A program made the position numbers and the translations under genes. A DNA stretch of 64,000 nucleotides from Thelonectria olida (Eukaryota > Ascomycota > Sordariomycetes > Hypocreales > Nectriaceae), in the NCBI GenBank assembly GCA_020736575.1, contig JAGPYM010000015.1, positions 248,001 to 312,000 on the forward strand. The letters are read 5' to 3'. The stretch's first letter is position 1, and every line of letters begins with the position of its first letter. Shown piece after piece: positions 44,528 through 55,807 of the stretch. The notes below the pieces were generated by a model that did not search any database, was not told the origin of the DNA, and was given only the letters and a program-made list of their open reading frames with translations.

Positions 44528-44867
44528 GTCTATGAGCTTGATTGAAACCTCATCGTAAGATACATGCAAGAGTGAAGGCCTTTATGCGATTTCAGGTACA
44601 ACGTTTCCAGGTTGGACATGTGAGTGGAGTCTAAGTGGCGCCTATGTCGGAAGTGCCGACGAGCAGACGAGTGTGCGCAGACAAGGCAGATAGGACAAGC
44701 ATTTTTGTGATTTAGGGGCTCGATTAGAGGTCTCTAATGCAGTGTGAGGCCAAGTGCTCACTTTTGGCTACGTTCAAATGCTATCATCCACCCTTCTGTC
44801 CATCCCCTCACGCGGTAAACAAAGGACGCAGCGTTATAGCGACATACAAGTCGATGTGACAGGCAAT
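44528..44867. other. intergenic region
   Basis: About 340 nt between the SDR start and the P450 stop, both on the minus strand. Nothing recognisable. Confidence 0.5.
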
Positions 44868-46636
44868 TTATTCCTTGTAGTGATCCTTGGTTCGCTCCTC
44901 AGCAGCTGCCAGGCACTCGCTGGCGGCAATGGAGTCCCGAGGAACGAGTTTGACTTTGAAGTCCCTGGGAATAGCCACCAGGGCCGTCTTGAACTGATTG
45001 TAGTCGACGTAATCGGTGTTCGGCGGCTCAGCTTCGCTTGCGACAATCTTGTAGGTCGTCAAAAGGCGTATGAGAGCGGCGTACAGTAGCCGGGACGCGA
45101 TGTATTGTCCGGAGCAGGCGCGAGATCCGGTCCCAAAGCTGAGGTGGGCGAGACCCGCGGCCTCCATTTCTGCGGGAGGATCAATTGACTTGAGCCATCT
45201 CTCTGGGTCGAATTTTCCGGCATCTTGTCCAAAGTGATCGATATCTGAGGACGTCAGTATTCGTCCAGCTACCTTAAGCATTCGCGGAGAGGCACTTACC
45301 ATGGTTTCCAGCTTGCGCGTTGATCAAGATCATTGTCTCGGGAGGAATAATGGCGCCATTCCAATTCACCTCGGTGGCCGTCTTTCGAGGCAGACTCATA
45401 GAGCTCACGGTATAGTAGCGTCCCGCTTCCTTGATGATTGCATTGACATAGGGGACTTTCTCCTCCACGAAGCAGCTTGTCCAGGCATCACGCACGTCGG
45501 GATAATACCGTTTGATGTCCTCGTAAGCGCGATCCTGCCAGATCTGGCCTTCTGGAGTCGACAAGGACCCAATTGCGGACGTTAGAGTACCAGGAATTGT
45601 TTCGAAACCACCAGAGACCAAAGAGAGGCAGATGGATGAGACTTCGACTCCAGTCAACTTGGATTCCTCATCCTTGAGAATGGCCGCTGAGATGCAAGGC
45701 CGATCGGTGCCCTTGTCAATCATATCTCGCACCTTTTGCAAGAGGAGGTTCAAGTAATTGTCGCGGCGCTCCCGCAGTTCCTTGGAATAGCGGTTCTTCT
45801 CATTTGGCAGGTATCGCAAAATTGGGACATAATCTTGCAGGTTTTCTGATGCGCTGCGCAACAGCGAGATGGCGGAACCAACGTGGAGAATCTCGCGCAG
45901 CAGTTCATCATAGACTGCGTCCATCCGGATCCCGTAGCAGAGCGTCAAGGTCGTGTTGAGAGCATATCGTTGAATAAAGGGACGCACGTTGATCTCGGCC
46001 TCTCCATTGCGACTCTCCTTGTGCAAGTCTCGGATGATGCAGTAGCTCTCCAGATCAAACATGGGGTAGTAACTTCTAAGGGCGGGCCTGCCAAGGGTTG
46101 TGCCAGCAGCCTTTCGCTTCTTCTTACAAGACTCATCCCAGGGAGAAGATCCGATGGTGAAACCTTGGGTGCTGCTGATGACGCCATGGAACGTGTAAAG
46201 CTTGGGTCGATCGATGACGGCGTTTTGGTTCCCAAGAAGCATCTTTTTACAGTCGTCGAATGAGTTGACGACGACAGCTCGCGTGTTGCCAAGCTTGATC
46301 TGGAAGACGGAGTAATTGTACTGCCGCCACCATTTTTCGCAAACACTGGCGTGATCTTCGCCGAGCTTGAGCAGATGGCCAAAGACCGGCACAGCCCCTG
46401 GTATTTCAGGCAAGCCTTTGATGTGAGGGATGTCTGTGCCAAATGCGACCTGCGGATGATGGGTTAACTTGGCTTTGATAGCGAGCATGGGTATCGCAGG
46501 CTTGGAGACTGACATTGTACAGGGCGTAAGAGCCGATAACGACTAGAAAGGCCGTGACTACAGGGATCAGGCTCTTTAAGTCTACGAGTTGCTCCGTAGC
46601 CCAAGGGAGCATGGCCATGTCGTACTTCGCTTCCAT
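44868..46636 (-). CDS. cytochrome P450, CYP504-like (phenylacetate-hydroxylase type)
   Basis: 549 residues from exons 46514-46636, 45300-46449 and 44868-45244 (introns 64 and 55 nt). The N-terminal anchor is SLIPVVTAFLVVIGSYALY, with the Pro-rich hinge GLPEIPGAVPVFGHLL after it. The I-helix reads SGGFETIPG. The K-helix E-x2-R is IKEAGR, the PERF region is FDPERW and the heme loop is FGTGSRACSG with the axial Cys. The block YTFHGVISSTQGFTIGSSPWDESCKKKRKAA is characteristic of the CYP504 group (phenylacetate 2-hydroxylase and relatives), so an aromatic substrate is likely. An in-frame ATG at 46711 could give 25 more residues; 46636 places the membrane anchor at the usual position. It acts at the ER with P450 reductase. 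The I-helix deviates slightly from the usual GxDT. Confidence 0.9.
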
Positions 46637-47494
46637 TTCAGAGTTGGCGGCTGGCTGTGAATGTTGGAATAAGGTACCCGAGATTAGACTAAGGAAACGC
46701 GAGCAAGTCATGTTAAATACGTTCTAGCATCTTGCATTCTACAAAGTACAGTCTGTTTGACGACGACTATTCCTCGCAGCTGGGAAAGAAAGATCCGCTC
46801 CGAAATCGATAGAGGCCTTAACCCTTGCATGTCGGACAGGCCGACAATGAGGGGTGAGATCCGCCTCCACTCCGCAAGCATCGACGTCAACTGATAAGCA
46901 CGATGATGCGATTGCGGCTAGCGTAATTGGGTTGTTATGACATGACCAGATGCGGCAAGAAATTGGTGATGTGCTCGGCTACGGAATATTCTCGCTGAAC
47001 CACAAGCCGAGGCCAAGGGTGCTGGGCAGGAGGTACACGATTGCCTCGGGTTTTGTCATTAGATCAAGTGTACTAGCCCCCGCCCATGCGTATTAGACAG
47101 ATCACGCAATCCTTACTGCTACCGCTGGAAATGAAAGGCCAGAGCGCTGCTGAGGTCCGGCTCTCGTAGAGTATATATCCCATGTTAACTCAAGCTAAAC
47201 ACAAACTGGCCAAGCAGATAGCCTACGAGTGTAGTATTCTAAAGCAAAATCGAGGGGTTACTGATACTTAGACTACTAGAAACACCCGAGGATACCGTCT
47301 TTGTTAACGAAGATGTGTTTGAAGAGAATACCGATCAAGCTCCCACTACATAGGCGTCAATCAGATCCTGGGTATGGTTACCTATGCATATAATAAAGAC
47401 AGATAGGGGCAGAAACAGAAAAGAACACCAGTACTGGATCTTGATAGACTACCCAAGTATTTCATGCGAGAAAACACGCTCAAGATATCCTTGT
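46637..47494. other. intergenic region
   Basis: 5' flank of the P450 and 3' flank of the DUF1479 gene. Short ORFs only. Nothing recognisable. Confidence 0.5.
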
Positions 47495-48867
47495 CTAAAG
47501 AAGGCCAAATCCCAAGACAGCTTTGCCTTCCTCCGATACATGAGAGAATCCTTTGTACCCATTCAACTTGGTCTCGTCATTCATCACTCCGGGGCAATCT
47601 GGAGGGCCTCGGCCTGCTAGAGCAGCCTCTAATTGACCTTTGACGTATTCTTTGTTTCGAGGAGTGGTCGGACACGCAGCCACATAGACTACACTTGCAT
47701 CTTGGTCACCACGATGCTCAGGATCAACGGCATGACACATCTAGGTGATGTCAGCTTCACGTCTCAGTAATAATAAGGGAACTAGTCGTCGCTCACATCT
47801 GTGTGCCACCAAACCGTATCTCCTGCCTTCATCTCTGGGATATATACAAGACAGTCCTGCAGACGGAGATGAGGATGGGAACTTGGGCTTAGTCGCTGGC
47901 TTTGCTCCATGATGGTCCCTGGAAACCAGTTCGATTGAGGGTCAAAGGTCCATTTCTCAGCATCCATCACATCTTCGTTATTGGCCGGAGGTGCAAAGAA
48001 GGGCCTCAGCATGAGATAGGCAACAACGGCTTTAACCTCCGGATAGAGCAGCAGTGTGCCACATGTCGGCGAAGTGGGTGTCAGTGCCGTCCAGCCCTGA
48101 AAGGCGCGAAAGACGACAGAGTGAGCCTTCGCCTCAAAGAGGAACTGGTCAGCGCTTTTGCGAACATCTAAATCGTAGGGATCGTGTAGCTCTGGGTGAC
48201 CGGACAAGATCTTGTCGTATACGCTCCGATATTGAGGATCCGCCCAACGGCATAAGCTGCCTGCATCGATATGCGGCCCAAGGCCTAAGAAGCTTTGCCC
48301 GGGGGGTCGAATTCTTGCTGCATCTGTGTAGCTGAGGGGATCGGGAGACGTTTCGCCCAACGCATCGTGGTATAGCGAGTTGAGAGCCTTTTGTAGTACG
48401 ATGTGGTTGGGATGGGTCCGGATTGCGACTTGAGTCGGGGAGTTGTAGAGATTGATCATCACACGAGAGTCTGATGGCCAACCTGGAATGTTGCCTTCGT
48501 TTTTGGCTAGAAAGTCCTTGAGATCGTGAAACTTGGCGGTTGCCTCTTTGTTACTGAGAACACCTCGTACTATACAACAACCACTGGACTTCAACTCTGA
48601 GCGTCGTGCATCGGATAGACCTTCACTGAGAACCTCGCTCATCTCTAGAACAGGGATGGCTGCACTTCCGAGCTTAGCCAGCTTCTCAGTGACGTCTTCG
48701 AGATCTTTGCAGACCCTCAGCCAGCCCTGACGGAGCGCTACTTCCCCATACTGCGCGATGACCTCGGCCTTTGCCTTTGCAGAGAAGGTGAATGTGTCTT
48801 GTGAGACGTCCTCTGGGGGCGTCAAAAACTCGCTCCAGGCCGGCCAGTTGAGGACTTTACCAGACAT
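47495..48867 (-). CDS. DUF1479 (YbiU-like) protein, 2OG/Fe(II)-oxygenase-like
   Basis: 438 residues from exons 47797-48867 and 47495-47740; a 56-nt intron (GTGAGC...CACCTAG) falls exactly within the motif WWHTD-MCHAVDPEH. The protein matches the DUF1479 family end to end: RGVLSNKEA near residue 100, the G-P-H-I-D-A-G-S motif and GWTALTPTSPTCGTLLLYP in the middle, and VYVAACPTTPRN near the C-terminus. H-x-D (PHIDAGS) and the later H in DTVWWH fit a jelly-roll iron site, so an oxygenase reaction is expected though substrates are unknown. It is divergent from a sugar-type transporter 567 nt away, so the two may act together on a sugar-like compound. Confidence 0.88.
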
Positions 48868-49434
48868 TGTTGCAAGGTGAGTTATAATAATGAAATATGT
48901 ATGGTTTGAATCCGGTACAGCTCAAACGGGAAGTTCGCAACGATGGTGTGATTTAGGATGGTTAAGACTGGTTGCAACAGGGCTACTATTCCTTCCAATT
49001 CCAAAAACACGTTAGATAACTTGGTTATATGGTCAGAGCATATCTACCCCGGATCTGATCGGCAGGCAAGAGGCGGGGAACCAAAGTGGGCGTGCCGATG
49101 GAGTTGGCAACAAGTGTCATGGGTGTCGGAACTGGTTCGGACCAAGGAGCGGACGAGCCGACATGCTGCTCAACGGGCGTTCACCGCTCACCGCGATAAG
49201 ATATAGCACAGTTTCGCCCTGAAAGATATTAGATCTCACGAGATATCTCCTCAGATATGACCATTTCTTCCTAGTTTGGGGTCATATATCGACATGGTTT
49301 CTCAGTCAAAGCGCTGACGAGGGCTATATAAACGCCGTGCTGAACAGCCTCGTTTTTCACGCGCACTCCATCTAACAGACATCGGAAGGCGAATCGTCCA
49401 TCCTTCAACCTCGCAAACTAACAAAGCCGGCGAC
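48868..49434. promoter_or_regulatory. divergent promoter, DUF1479 / MFS transporter
   Basis: Separates two divergent starts. A clear TATA box (CTATATAAA, 49324-49332) lies about 105 nt before the transporter ATG and is followed by a CT-rich leader. No other element was recognised. Confidence 0.5.
49324..49332 (+). promoter_or_regulatory. TATA box of the sugar transporter gene
   Basis: CTATATAAA about 105 nt before the ATG at 49435, with a CT-rich leader after it. Confidence 0.6.
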
Positions 49435-51116
49435 ATGTTTGCTCTCAGCAAGATGATGTTGCTGGTCTGCCTGGTCGCGGCACTGAACTGTGCAACGATC
49501 GGGTACGATGCTAGCATGATGTCGTCTCTCAACATCTTGGTTCGTGCCCTCTTCCTATCCATATTTCCATGCTAATCATTGTGAACAGTCGGAGTTCCAG
49601 ACGCAGTTTGGGATAAATACTAACCTAAAAGGCCTCTTGACGGCGGCCCAGAACCTGGGCTCCATCGTCGCAGGCTTCTTTGTCGGCCACCTCGTCGACA
49701 GGCTTGGTCGAAAGGGCGGGATCCTCATATCCTCCTGCATCGTGCTCGTATCTTGCGTCTTACATTCCACTGCAACAACAAAAGCACAGCTCTTTGTAGG
49801 TCGAATTCTCCTCGGTGTTGCAAAGTCTGTGGATATCGCAGCTGTGCCGGCCTACCTCGTGGAGCTCGCTCCCCCCACGCGTCGTGGCTTCGTCGCTGGT
49901 CTCTACTGGGCGTGTTGGCTTCTAGGTGCCATCATATCATCTGCCGTCGGCTATGGGGCGCGAAGCGTGGCTGGATCCTGGTCATGGCGTCTCATCTGCG
50001 TTTGTATGGCAGGCCCAGCGTCGTCATGCATTATCTGTCTCTTCTTCATCCCCGAGTCTCCACGTTGGCTGATCTCTCGTGGCCGAGAGCGCGAAGGACT
50101 CGATGTGCTCGCCAGGTTCCACGGCAACGGAGACGAGTCCCATCCTTTGGTCGTCGCGCAATATAGAGAGATTCGAGAAACCATGGCCTACGAGAGGGAA
50201 AACCAGTTTGAGTCCTACAGAGCCTGGTGGAAGGCTTTCATTGGGGTCAAGGCAAACCTCTATCGGGGCTTTATCCTGATAACTCTGGGCGTATTCGAGC
50301 AAACCATTGGCTCGAGCATCATTACGTTTTACCTCAGCAGCGTTCTTGACCTGGCCGGAATCACGTCGGAGAAGGAGCAATTCGCCATCAACGTCAGTCA
50401 GAACTGTGTTGCATTCGCATCGGCTCTTGTTGGAATTTGTGTCATAGACAAAGTTGGCCGAGTTCCCATGTTAGTCGCTGGTACAACGTTCTGCGCCGCT
50501 GTTCTCGCAACCACGGCTGGTCTTACAGCACAGCAAACCGGCAATGAGGACGGGAGGAGAGGTATTATCGCAATGGTATTCCTCTTTCAAATCGGATATT
50601 CATCTACCTGGACTCCTCTGTCTTTCTCGTACTGCGCTGAGATTCTCAATTTCACGATTCGCGCAAAGGGCATGGCGTACGTCGCAGTCTTCTCCTCCCT
50701 TCGTCTGATTCAATACCAAACTGACACGCTCTGCAATAGCTTCTATAGTGTTTTTACTTCGACTGCAGGCTTTTTTAACCAATATGTGATTCCAATTGGC
50801 CTGGCCGGAATTGGATGGCGGTAAGTCTACAAGATATCTAACATGATCAGAGAAAAGACTAATGATATGAAGCTTTTACATCGTTGGCGTTGTCTGGAAT
50901 ATTTTCGTCGCCACTGTCATCTTCTTCACGTACTTAGAGACAAAGGGTCTCACACTCGAGCAGATTGATCAGCGCTTCAACGGTGTCCCGCGTGATGAGC
51001 TTGTCGATATCACTGAAGTCTTTAATGGGACAAAGCCAATTTCAGACGAGGAAGTACATAGTAACATCGCCGACAAGAAGGATGCCCAGCTACCTGTTGA
51101 GATTACGAAAGTTTAG
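49435..51116 (+). CDS. MFS transporter, sugar porter family
   Basis: About 505 residues from exons 49435-49539, 49589-50676, 50740-50820 and 50873-51116. The interval 50677-50739 could be read through in frame, but it has GT...AG ends and a CTGAC branch site. Removing it restores AKGMAFYSVFTS before FNQYV, a sugar-porter signature. GYDASMMSSLN in helix 1, DRLGRKGG after helix 2, R-x-G-G-type loops and PESPRWLISRGR at the central loop are the standard family motifs; the end of helix 12 gives ETKGLTLEQID. It belongs to the plasma membrane with 12 helices and is likely a hexose, lactose or quinate-type carrier. It pairs divergently with the DUF1479 gene. Confidence 0.9.
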
Positions 51117-51403
51117 AATGCTGGTTTGAAGTTATATCTTTCTAGACATGTCGAAATAAGGTCTCCAAGAGCGCCCATGAATGGTACCATATTGCAGTTT
51201 TCGCAGTCATGTTCGCTCAAGAGTATTTTCTGCAGTACTTAATGAGAACGGCTGTCTTCCAGACTTATACCGGAGGACTCGGAGACGAAACTTAAGCACA
51301 CCAAAATCCATTTCCGTTTCTAGAACTGAGCTCCTGCCGCTCTAAGCTGAGTTGGTGCTGAGGTTAGGCTGAGCGACCCGGAGTTCAGGGTCTTGAGAGC
51401 CCA

Positions 51404-54400
51404 TCAAACGCCATAGTGAACGTAGGGTACCCAAAGCGGCGTCTGATACGTCACATCCTCGCACAAGATGACATGCCGTTGGCCTCTGCTCTTAGTCTTA
51501 GTCCGTTCCTCGGCCAGCCACTTGTCACGAAGTGCCCGGGTGGCTTGGTGGAGGGCGTTGCTGATGGATCCATCATGGAATCCGCTCTCGCCTAGGACCT
51601 TATACGTCATCCGCGCCATGTCTACGCACAACGCATCGTCCACCTCCCACAGCGTACCGATGACGTGTCGGAACCCGGCCAGCTGGAACGCGCTTGTGAG
51701 GTGAAGGCTTTCATCGGCCAAGTTTTCATCCAAGCTCTCACCCGTCTTGCAGGCCGAGAGGTAGGCGAGGAAGGGCGCACCCGAGCGGAGATTGATCTTG
51801 AGCAGGCTCGCCACCGTCAAGGGATGGTCTTGCCAGTCTTCAAGATATAGTAAGCTGTTTAAGGGGTCCGGTTTCGTACTGCCGTGGCCGGCAAAGTGGA
51901 AGACACGGCATTTTTCGAGGGCCGACAATGTCTCGGCCTGCAGCGGCTGCGGATATATGACTGACAGCCCTGCCAAGTCGCACATCGACTTCACAGCGTG
52001 GATCTCTACACCTGGGTAGCGCAGCGGACTCTGTCCTGAAGTTTTGTTCATCGCCATAAGAACAACATCGCCACCAGATCCTACTCCCTCAGACTTGTTG
52101 CGCGCCTGGCGGGTATCGATAATGGCCTTGATGGAAGAACTGTACGACGATATAACCTTATCGAGAGCGGTCTTGCCATCCGATTGCATGTGATAACCTG
52201 CTGCGTGGAGTGGAAATTTGCTGAGCGGCCCCGTAGGAATCCACCATACGCGGGGCCAGGAACCGACGGGTAAGGGTCCATTGAGGCCAAGAGCTTTGAG
52301 TACGGGTTCGACTAGAACGTCCCAGAGCCATTCCAGTGTTTCGAGGGATTGGAGGCTCTGGGCTCGCTCGTAAATCTCCCCTTCAGAAAGCCCTGGCAGC
52401 GTCAAAGCTCGGGTACCGGACGTCTCGACGAGAAGGGCATCACATCTGTGGGAACTCACATTAACCATGACAATGGGGCCCTGCTGGGCCGCCAGGCGCA
52501 TCTCGGTTTCCGTTGCAGGCAGTAGGAACCGCTCAAGCCCGGAGACAGTACGGATTTTGCTCAGGAGGGCGGGCATCTCGTTGCTTGCCCAGTGACGTCG
52601 GTCGGCCCCGAGGCGACGGGATGGACCCGACGCTGCGTCGGCAGGCATGAGAACATCCGCCGAAGTTGGAGCATCAAGTATACGACGCAAATCGTGAAAG
52701 GACTGCGCTAGATCGGGACGTTTGTCCTGGATAGAGGAGAGATCGGTGCGAAGGTCGCGGAGCGCGCCAGTCAGTAAACCGCGGCTAGACTCAAGCAGTT
52801 CAATGGCGGCCGAAGCTCCTTGACCGGAGTGCAAGGCCACGGCAGCAGCGTCAGAGGCAAGACCGGTGGCCTGAGAGAGAATGACCTTCTTGTCGACTGA
52901 TGCTAAGGAGTTGGGTGCTGATAGAGGAATTAGGTCGATGGTCGTCTTAGCAATATCGTAAGCTTGTTGGCCACATTGGAGGATCTCTGGAGTCGAGAGA
53001 AGGTGGCGACCTGCAAGAATGCGATGGCTTGAAAGAGACACAGTAGACATCAAGGCCATCTGGAAACAGCTCCTGGATTCCATCTTGTCCGCCGTCAAAC
53101 CCGTCTGCGAAAATCGAGAGGCTAGATGGTGTCCGAGGTTGTTCAACAACCCAGCCCTGCCTGGGTAGTCGTCAGAGGTGGCCTCTACGGCTTGCCTAGC
53201 AGCTGTCGTAGCCTCTTCCAAGTCCTCCATCGCACGCGTGCGCGAAAATCGATGGTCTAGAGAAAGGCTGAGGTTAAACAGCCATCCCGCTCGATCAGGA
53301 TGACCATTACTGGTCATCTTGACAGCTTCCTTGGCCAGGTTAATGGCCTCTTCTAGACATGCCATGTCCCCCGTCCTCAAGAATCGGCTGCTGAGCTGGA
53401 CGCCAAGACTACTTAGCAGTCCCGCTCGGTCAGTCTGACCGTCGAGACTTGCTTTTATCGCTTGTCTAGCAATATAGATGGCCTCGTCAAGGTCGCCTAA
53501 TCCCTCCGCCAAGTGGGAAGATCGGCTGAATCGGTAGTAGAGGTGGGCGCTAAGATTATTCAACCGTCTCGCTCGATTAGCGTCGCTATCAGATGTCGCC
53601 TTGACAGCTCGTCTAGAAGCACCGATGGCCTCTTCCAGGTCTGCTATCGCACCTACTTGCTGGTATCGGTTGCATAAGACCGCTGCGAGGGTGCTCAACT
53701 GTGCCGCTCGTTCAGGGTGGTTGTCAGGGGTCATATCAACGACTTGTCTAGCAAGTTTAATGACTTCCTCCAAGTCCGCCGCCACACCTGTACGAGAGAA
53801 TTGGGTGCTAAGTTGCAGAACGAGATTCGTTAATAATATGGGTCGGTCAGGATGATCTTCAGCGGTAATCTCAATGGCTTCCCTGGCAACTTTGACGGAC
53901 TCTTCTAGGTCCGCCATCGCTCCAGAATTCGAGAATCGGCTTCCTAGCTGCAGGCTGAGGTTCTTCAAGTATCTCGCTCGGTTAGGGTGGTCGCCAGGAG
54001 TCGCCTTGACGGCTTGCTTGGCGATTTTAACGGCCTCCTCCAGGTCCGCTATCGCCCCCAGAGCTGAGAACCGGTCCCCCAGCCGAACGCTAAGGGTATT
54101 CAACCATCCACCTAGGTCTGGATGGCGGATAGGGGTTATGCAAATGGCTTTTTTGGTAACTTGAACAGCCTCTTCCAGGTCCACTATCGCCCCTAGAGCT
54201 GAGTATTGGTCGCCCAGCAGAACACTAAGGTTATTCAACCGTAATGCTCGTTCAGGATGACCATCAGGCGTAGTCTCAATAGCTTGCCTACTGATGTTGA
54301 TAGCTTCTTGTAAATCTGCCATCTCCCCTTGAACCGAGTATCGAGTGCCTAGGAAGGCTCCAAGGGTATCTAGCCACCCCGCCCGGTCAGGGTGATCATT

Positions 54401-55807
54401 ACTGGCAGCTTTGATAGCTTCTCTCGTTTTGATAATAGCCTCCTCTAGATCCGCTATTGTTCCAATACGTGAGAATCGGTCGTTTAGATGCGTGCTGAGG
54501 TTGATCAGCAATGTAGGCCGGTCAGGATGGTCTTTCGCAGTCCCCTTGACCACTTGTCTTGATGTGTCAATGGCATCTTCTAGGTCTGCTAACTCTCCAG
54601 TACGAGAGAAACGATTGCCTAGCTGGACACTAAGAGTACTTAACCATTCTAAACGATCAGGATGATCGTAGGGGGTCGCCCTAATCGCTCGTTTCGCAAG
54701 GGCGATAGCCTCGTCTAGGTCTGATAAAACACCCAGTTGTGAGAACCGGTCACCTAGATAAATGCTGAGGTTGTTGAATATTCCCGCCAAGTCAGGACCC
54801 TCATCAGAAGTCGCGTCAATAGCCTGTTTCGCAAATTTGATGGCTTCGTCTACATCTTCTATCGCCCCCCGAAGAGAGAATCGGTTGGCTAAGAGCGCTC
54901 CAAGAGTATCCAACCACTCTGCTTCCCTGAGATGGTGGTGAGGGGTAACCTCGACGGCTTTTCTAGTGGCACTGACTGCCTTGTCTAGATCTGACATCTC
55001 TTTCGTGTGTAAGAATCGGTTTCCTAAGAAGGTTGCAAGTTGGTGTGATTGTTCGGTTCGGTCAGGATGATTGCTAGGCGTCATATCGATAGCTTCCTTC
55101 ATGCTATTGATAGCCATATCCAAATCTATTCTCGCTCCCGTAAACGAGAATCGCCTGTCGAGTCTGAGGGCAAGGTTGCTCAAGAATACAGGCCGGTCAG
55201 GGTCCTCGTCTGGAGTTACCTCGACAGCTTGTTGAGCAAGTTTGATGGCCTCATCTAGGTCCGAAATTGTACCAGTGCGCGAGAATCGGTTATATAGAAA
55301 GGCTCCAAGGGTATTCAGCCACTCCGCCCGGTCAGGGTGATCATTAGCGGTAGCATCAACGGCCTGTTTAGTGCTAGCGATGGCCTCATCGAGATCTGTT
55401 ATCGCTTCCGTAACCGAGAATCGGGTATTGAAGAAAAATGCAAGGTTGTATAAACGTTCTGGTCGTTGAGGGTGCTTATCGGGAGTCACCCGAATAGCTT
55501 GTTTGGTAACAATAATGGCCTCGTCTAGGTCTATTATTGTATCCGTCTGCGAGAATCGGTCGCCTAAAAGGGTTCCAAGGGTGTCCAGCCACTCCGCTCG
55601 GTCAGGGTGGTTATTAGAAATGGCTTCGACGGCTTGTCTAGTCATGTCGATGGCGTCGTCTTGATCTGTCATCTCTTCCGTGAGAGAAAATCGGTCACCC
55701 AACAAGGCTGCAAGATCATATAACCGCGCTGCTCGGTCAGGATGGCCGTCGGGAGTCGCCTCGAGGGCTTGTTTGGTTTTCGTAATCTTGTCGCAAAGCT
55801 CTTCCAT
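51404..55807 (-). CDS. TPR-repeat CHAT-domain (caspase-like) protein
   Basis: One uninterrupted frame of 1467 residues. The first 1040 or so residues are about 20 copies of a 52-residue TPR-like unit of the form RFS-x-TG-x-DL-(D/E)-EAI-x6-AV-x-TP-x-DHPDRA. They are even in length except that one unit (SRSSHLAEGLGDLDEA, near 53500) has a four-residue insertion. After a helical linker comes a C-terminal CHAT domain: the His of the dyad is H1308 (FHFAGHG) and the Cys is C1353 (LSACKTG), both intact, with the conserved HVIGTLWEVDD block. CHAT proteins are caspase-fold proteases, and TPR-CHAT proteins in bacteria and fungi are linked to programmed cell death, in some cases by cleaving gasdermin-like pore formers. 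The substrate of this one is unknown. No intron or frameshift is seen, so it is probably active. Confidence 0.93.
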   Translation of the reverse strand: MEELCDKITKTKQALEATPDGHPDRAARLYDLAALLGDRFSLTEEMTDQDDAIDMTRQAVEAISNNHPDRAEWLDTLGTLLGDRFSQTDTIIDLDEAIIVTKQAIRVTPDKHPQRPERLYNLAFFFNTRFSVTEAITDLDEAIASTKQAVDATANDHPDRAEWLNTLGAFLYNRFSRTGTISDLDEAIKLAQQAVEVTPDEDPDRPVFLSNLALRLDRRFSFTGARIDLDMAINSMKEAIDMTPSNHPDRTEQSHQLATFLGNRFLHTKEMSDLDKAVSATRKAVEVTPHHHLREAEWLDTLGALLANRFSLRGAIEDVDEAIKFAKQAIDATSDEGPDLAGIFNNLSIYLGDRFSQLGVLSDLDEAIALAKRAIRATPYDHPDRLEWLSTLSVQLGNRFSRTGELADLEDAIDTSRQVVKGTAKDHPDRPTLLINLSTHLNDRFSRIGTIADLEEAIIKTREAIKAASNDHPDRAGWLDTLGAFLGTRYSVQGEMADLQEAINISRQAIETTPDGHPERALRLNNLSVLLGDQYSALGAIVDLEEAVQVTKKAICITPIRHPDLGGWLNTLSVRLGDRFSALGAIADLEEAVKIAKQAVKATPGDHPNRARYLKNLSLQLGSRFSNSGAMADLEESVKVAREAIEITAEDHPDRPILLTNLVLQLSTQFSRTGVAADLEEVIKLARQVVDMTPDNHPERAAQLSTLAAVLCNRYQQVGAIADLEEAIGASRRAVKATSDSDANRARRLNNLSAHLYYRFSRSSHLAEGLGDLDEAIYIARQAIKASLDGQTDRAGLLSSLGVQLSSRFLRTGDMACLEEAINLAKEAVKMTSNGHPDRAGWLFNLSLSLDHRFSRTRAMEDLEEATTAARQAVEATSDDYPGRAGLLNNLGHHLASRFSQTGLTADKMESRSCFQMALMSTVSLSSHRILAGRHLLSTPEILQCGQQAYDIAKTTIDLIPLSAPNSLASVDKKVILSQATGLASDAAAVALHSGQGASAAIELLESSRGLLTGALRDLRTDLSSIQDKRPDLAQSFHDLRRILDAPTSADVLMPADAASGPSRRLGADRRHWASNEMPALLSKIRTVSGLERFLLPATETEMRLAAQQGPIVMVNVSSHRCDALLVETSGTRALTLPGLSEGEIYERAQSLQSLETLEWLWDVLVEPVLKALGLNGPLPVGSWPRVWWIPTGPLSKFPLHAAGYHMQSDGKTALDKVISSYSSSIKAIIDTRQARNKSEGVGSGGDVVLMAMNKTSGQSPLRYPGVEIHAVKSMCDLAGLSVIYPQPLQAETLSALEKCRVFHFAGHGSTKPDPLNSLLYLEDWQDHPLTVASLLKINLRSGAPFLAYLSACKTGESLDENLADESLHLTSAFQLAGFRHVIGTLWEVDDALCVDMARMTYKVLGESGFHDGSISNALHQATRALRDKWLAEERTKTKSRGQRHVILCEDVTYQTPLWVPYVHYGV
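51900..55780 (-). repeat. about twenty 156-bp coding repeats
   Basis: The TPR part of the CHAT gene (roughly 52600-55780) is built from 156-bp units (52 codons) that recur at constant spacing. Similarity at DNA level is moderate, so these are old duplications kept in frame. Recombination between units could change repeat number between strains. Confidence 0.6.

Noticed and set aside
46637..46711. Earlier ATG for the P450 (46711)
   Set aside because: It would place 25 polar residues before the membrane anchor; 46636 fits the usual N-terminus better. Not excluded.
50677..50739. Extra 21 residues in the sugar transporter
   Set aside because: The stretch is in frame but has GT...AG ends, a CTGAC branch site and is absent from the family motif, so it was treated as an intron.
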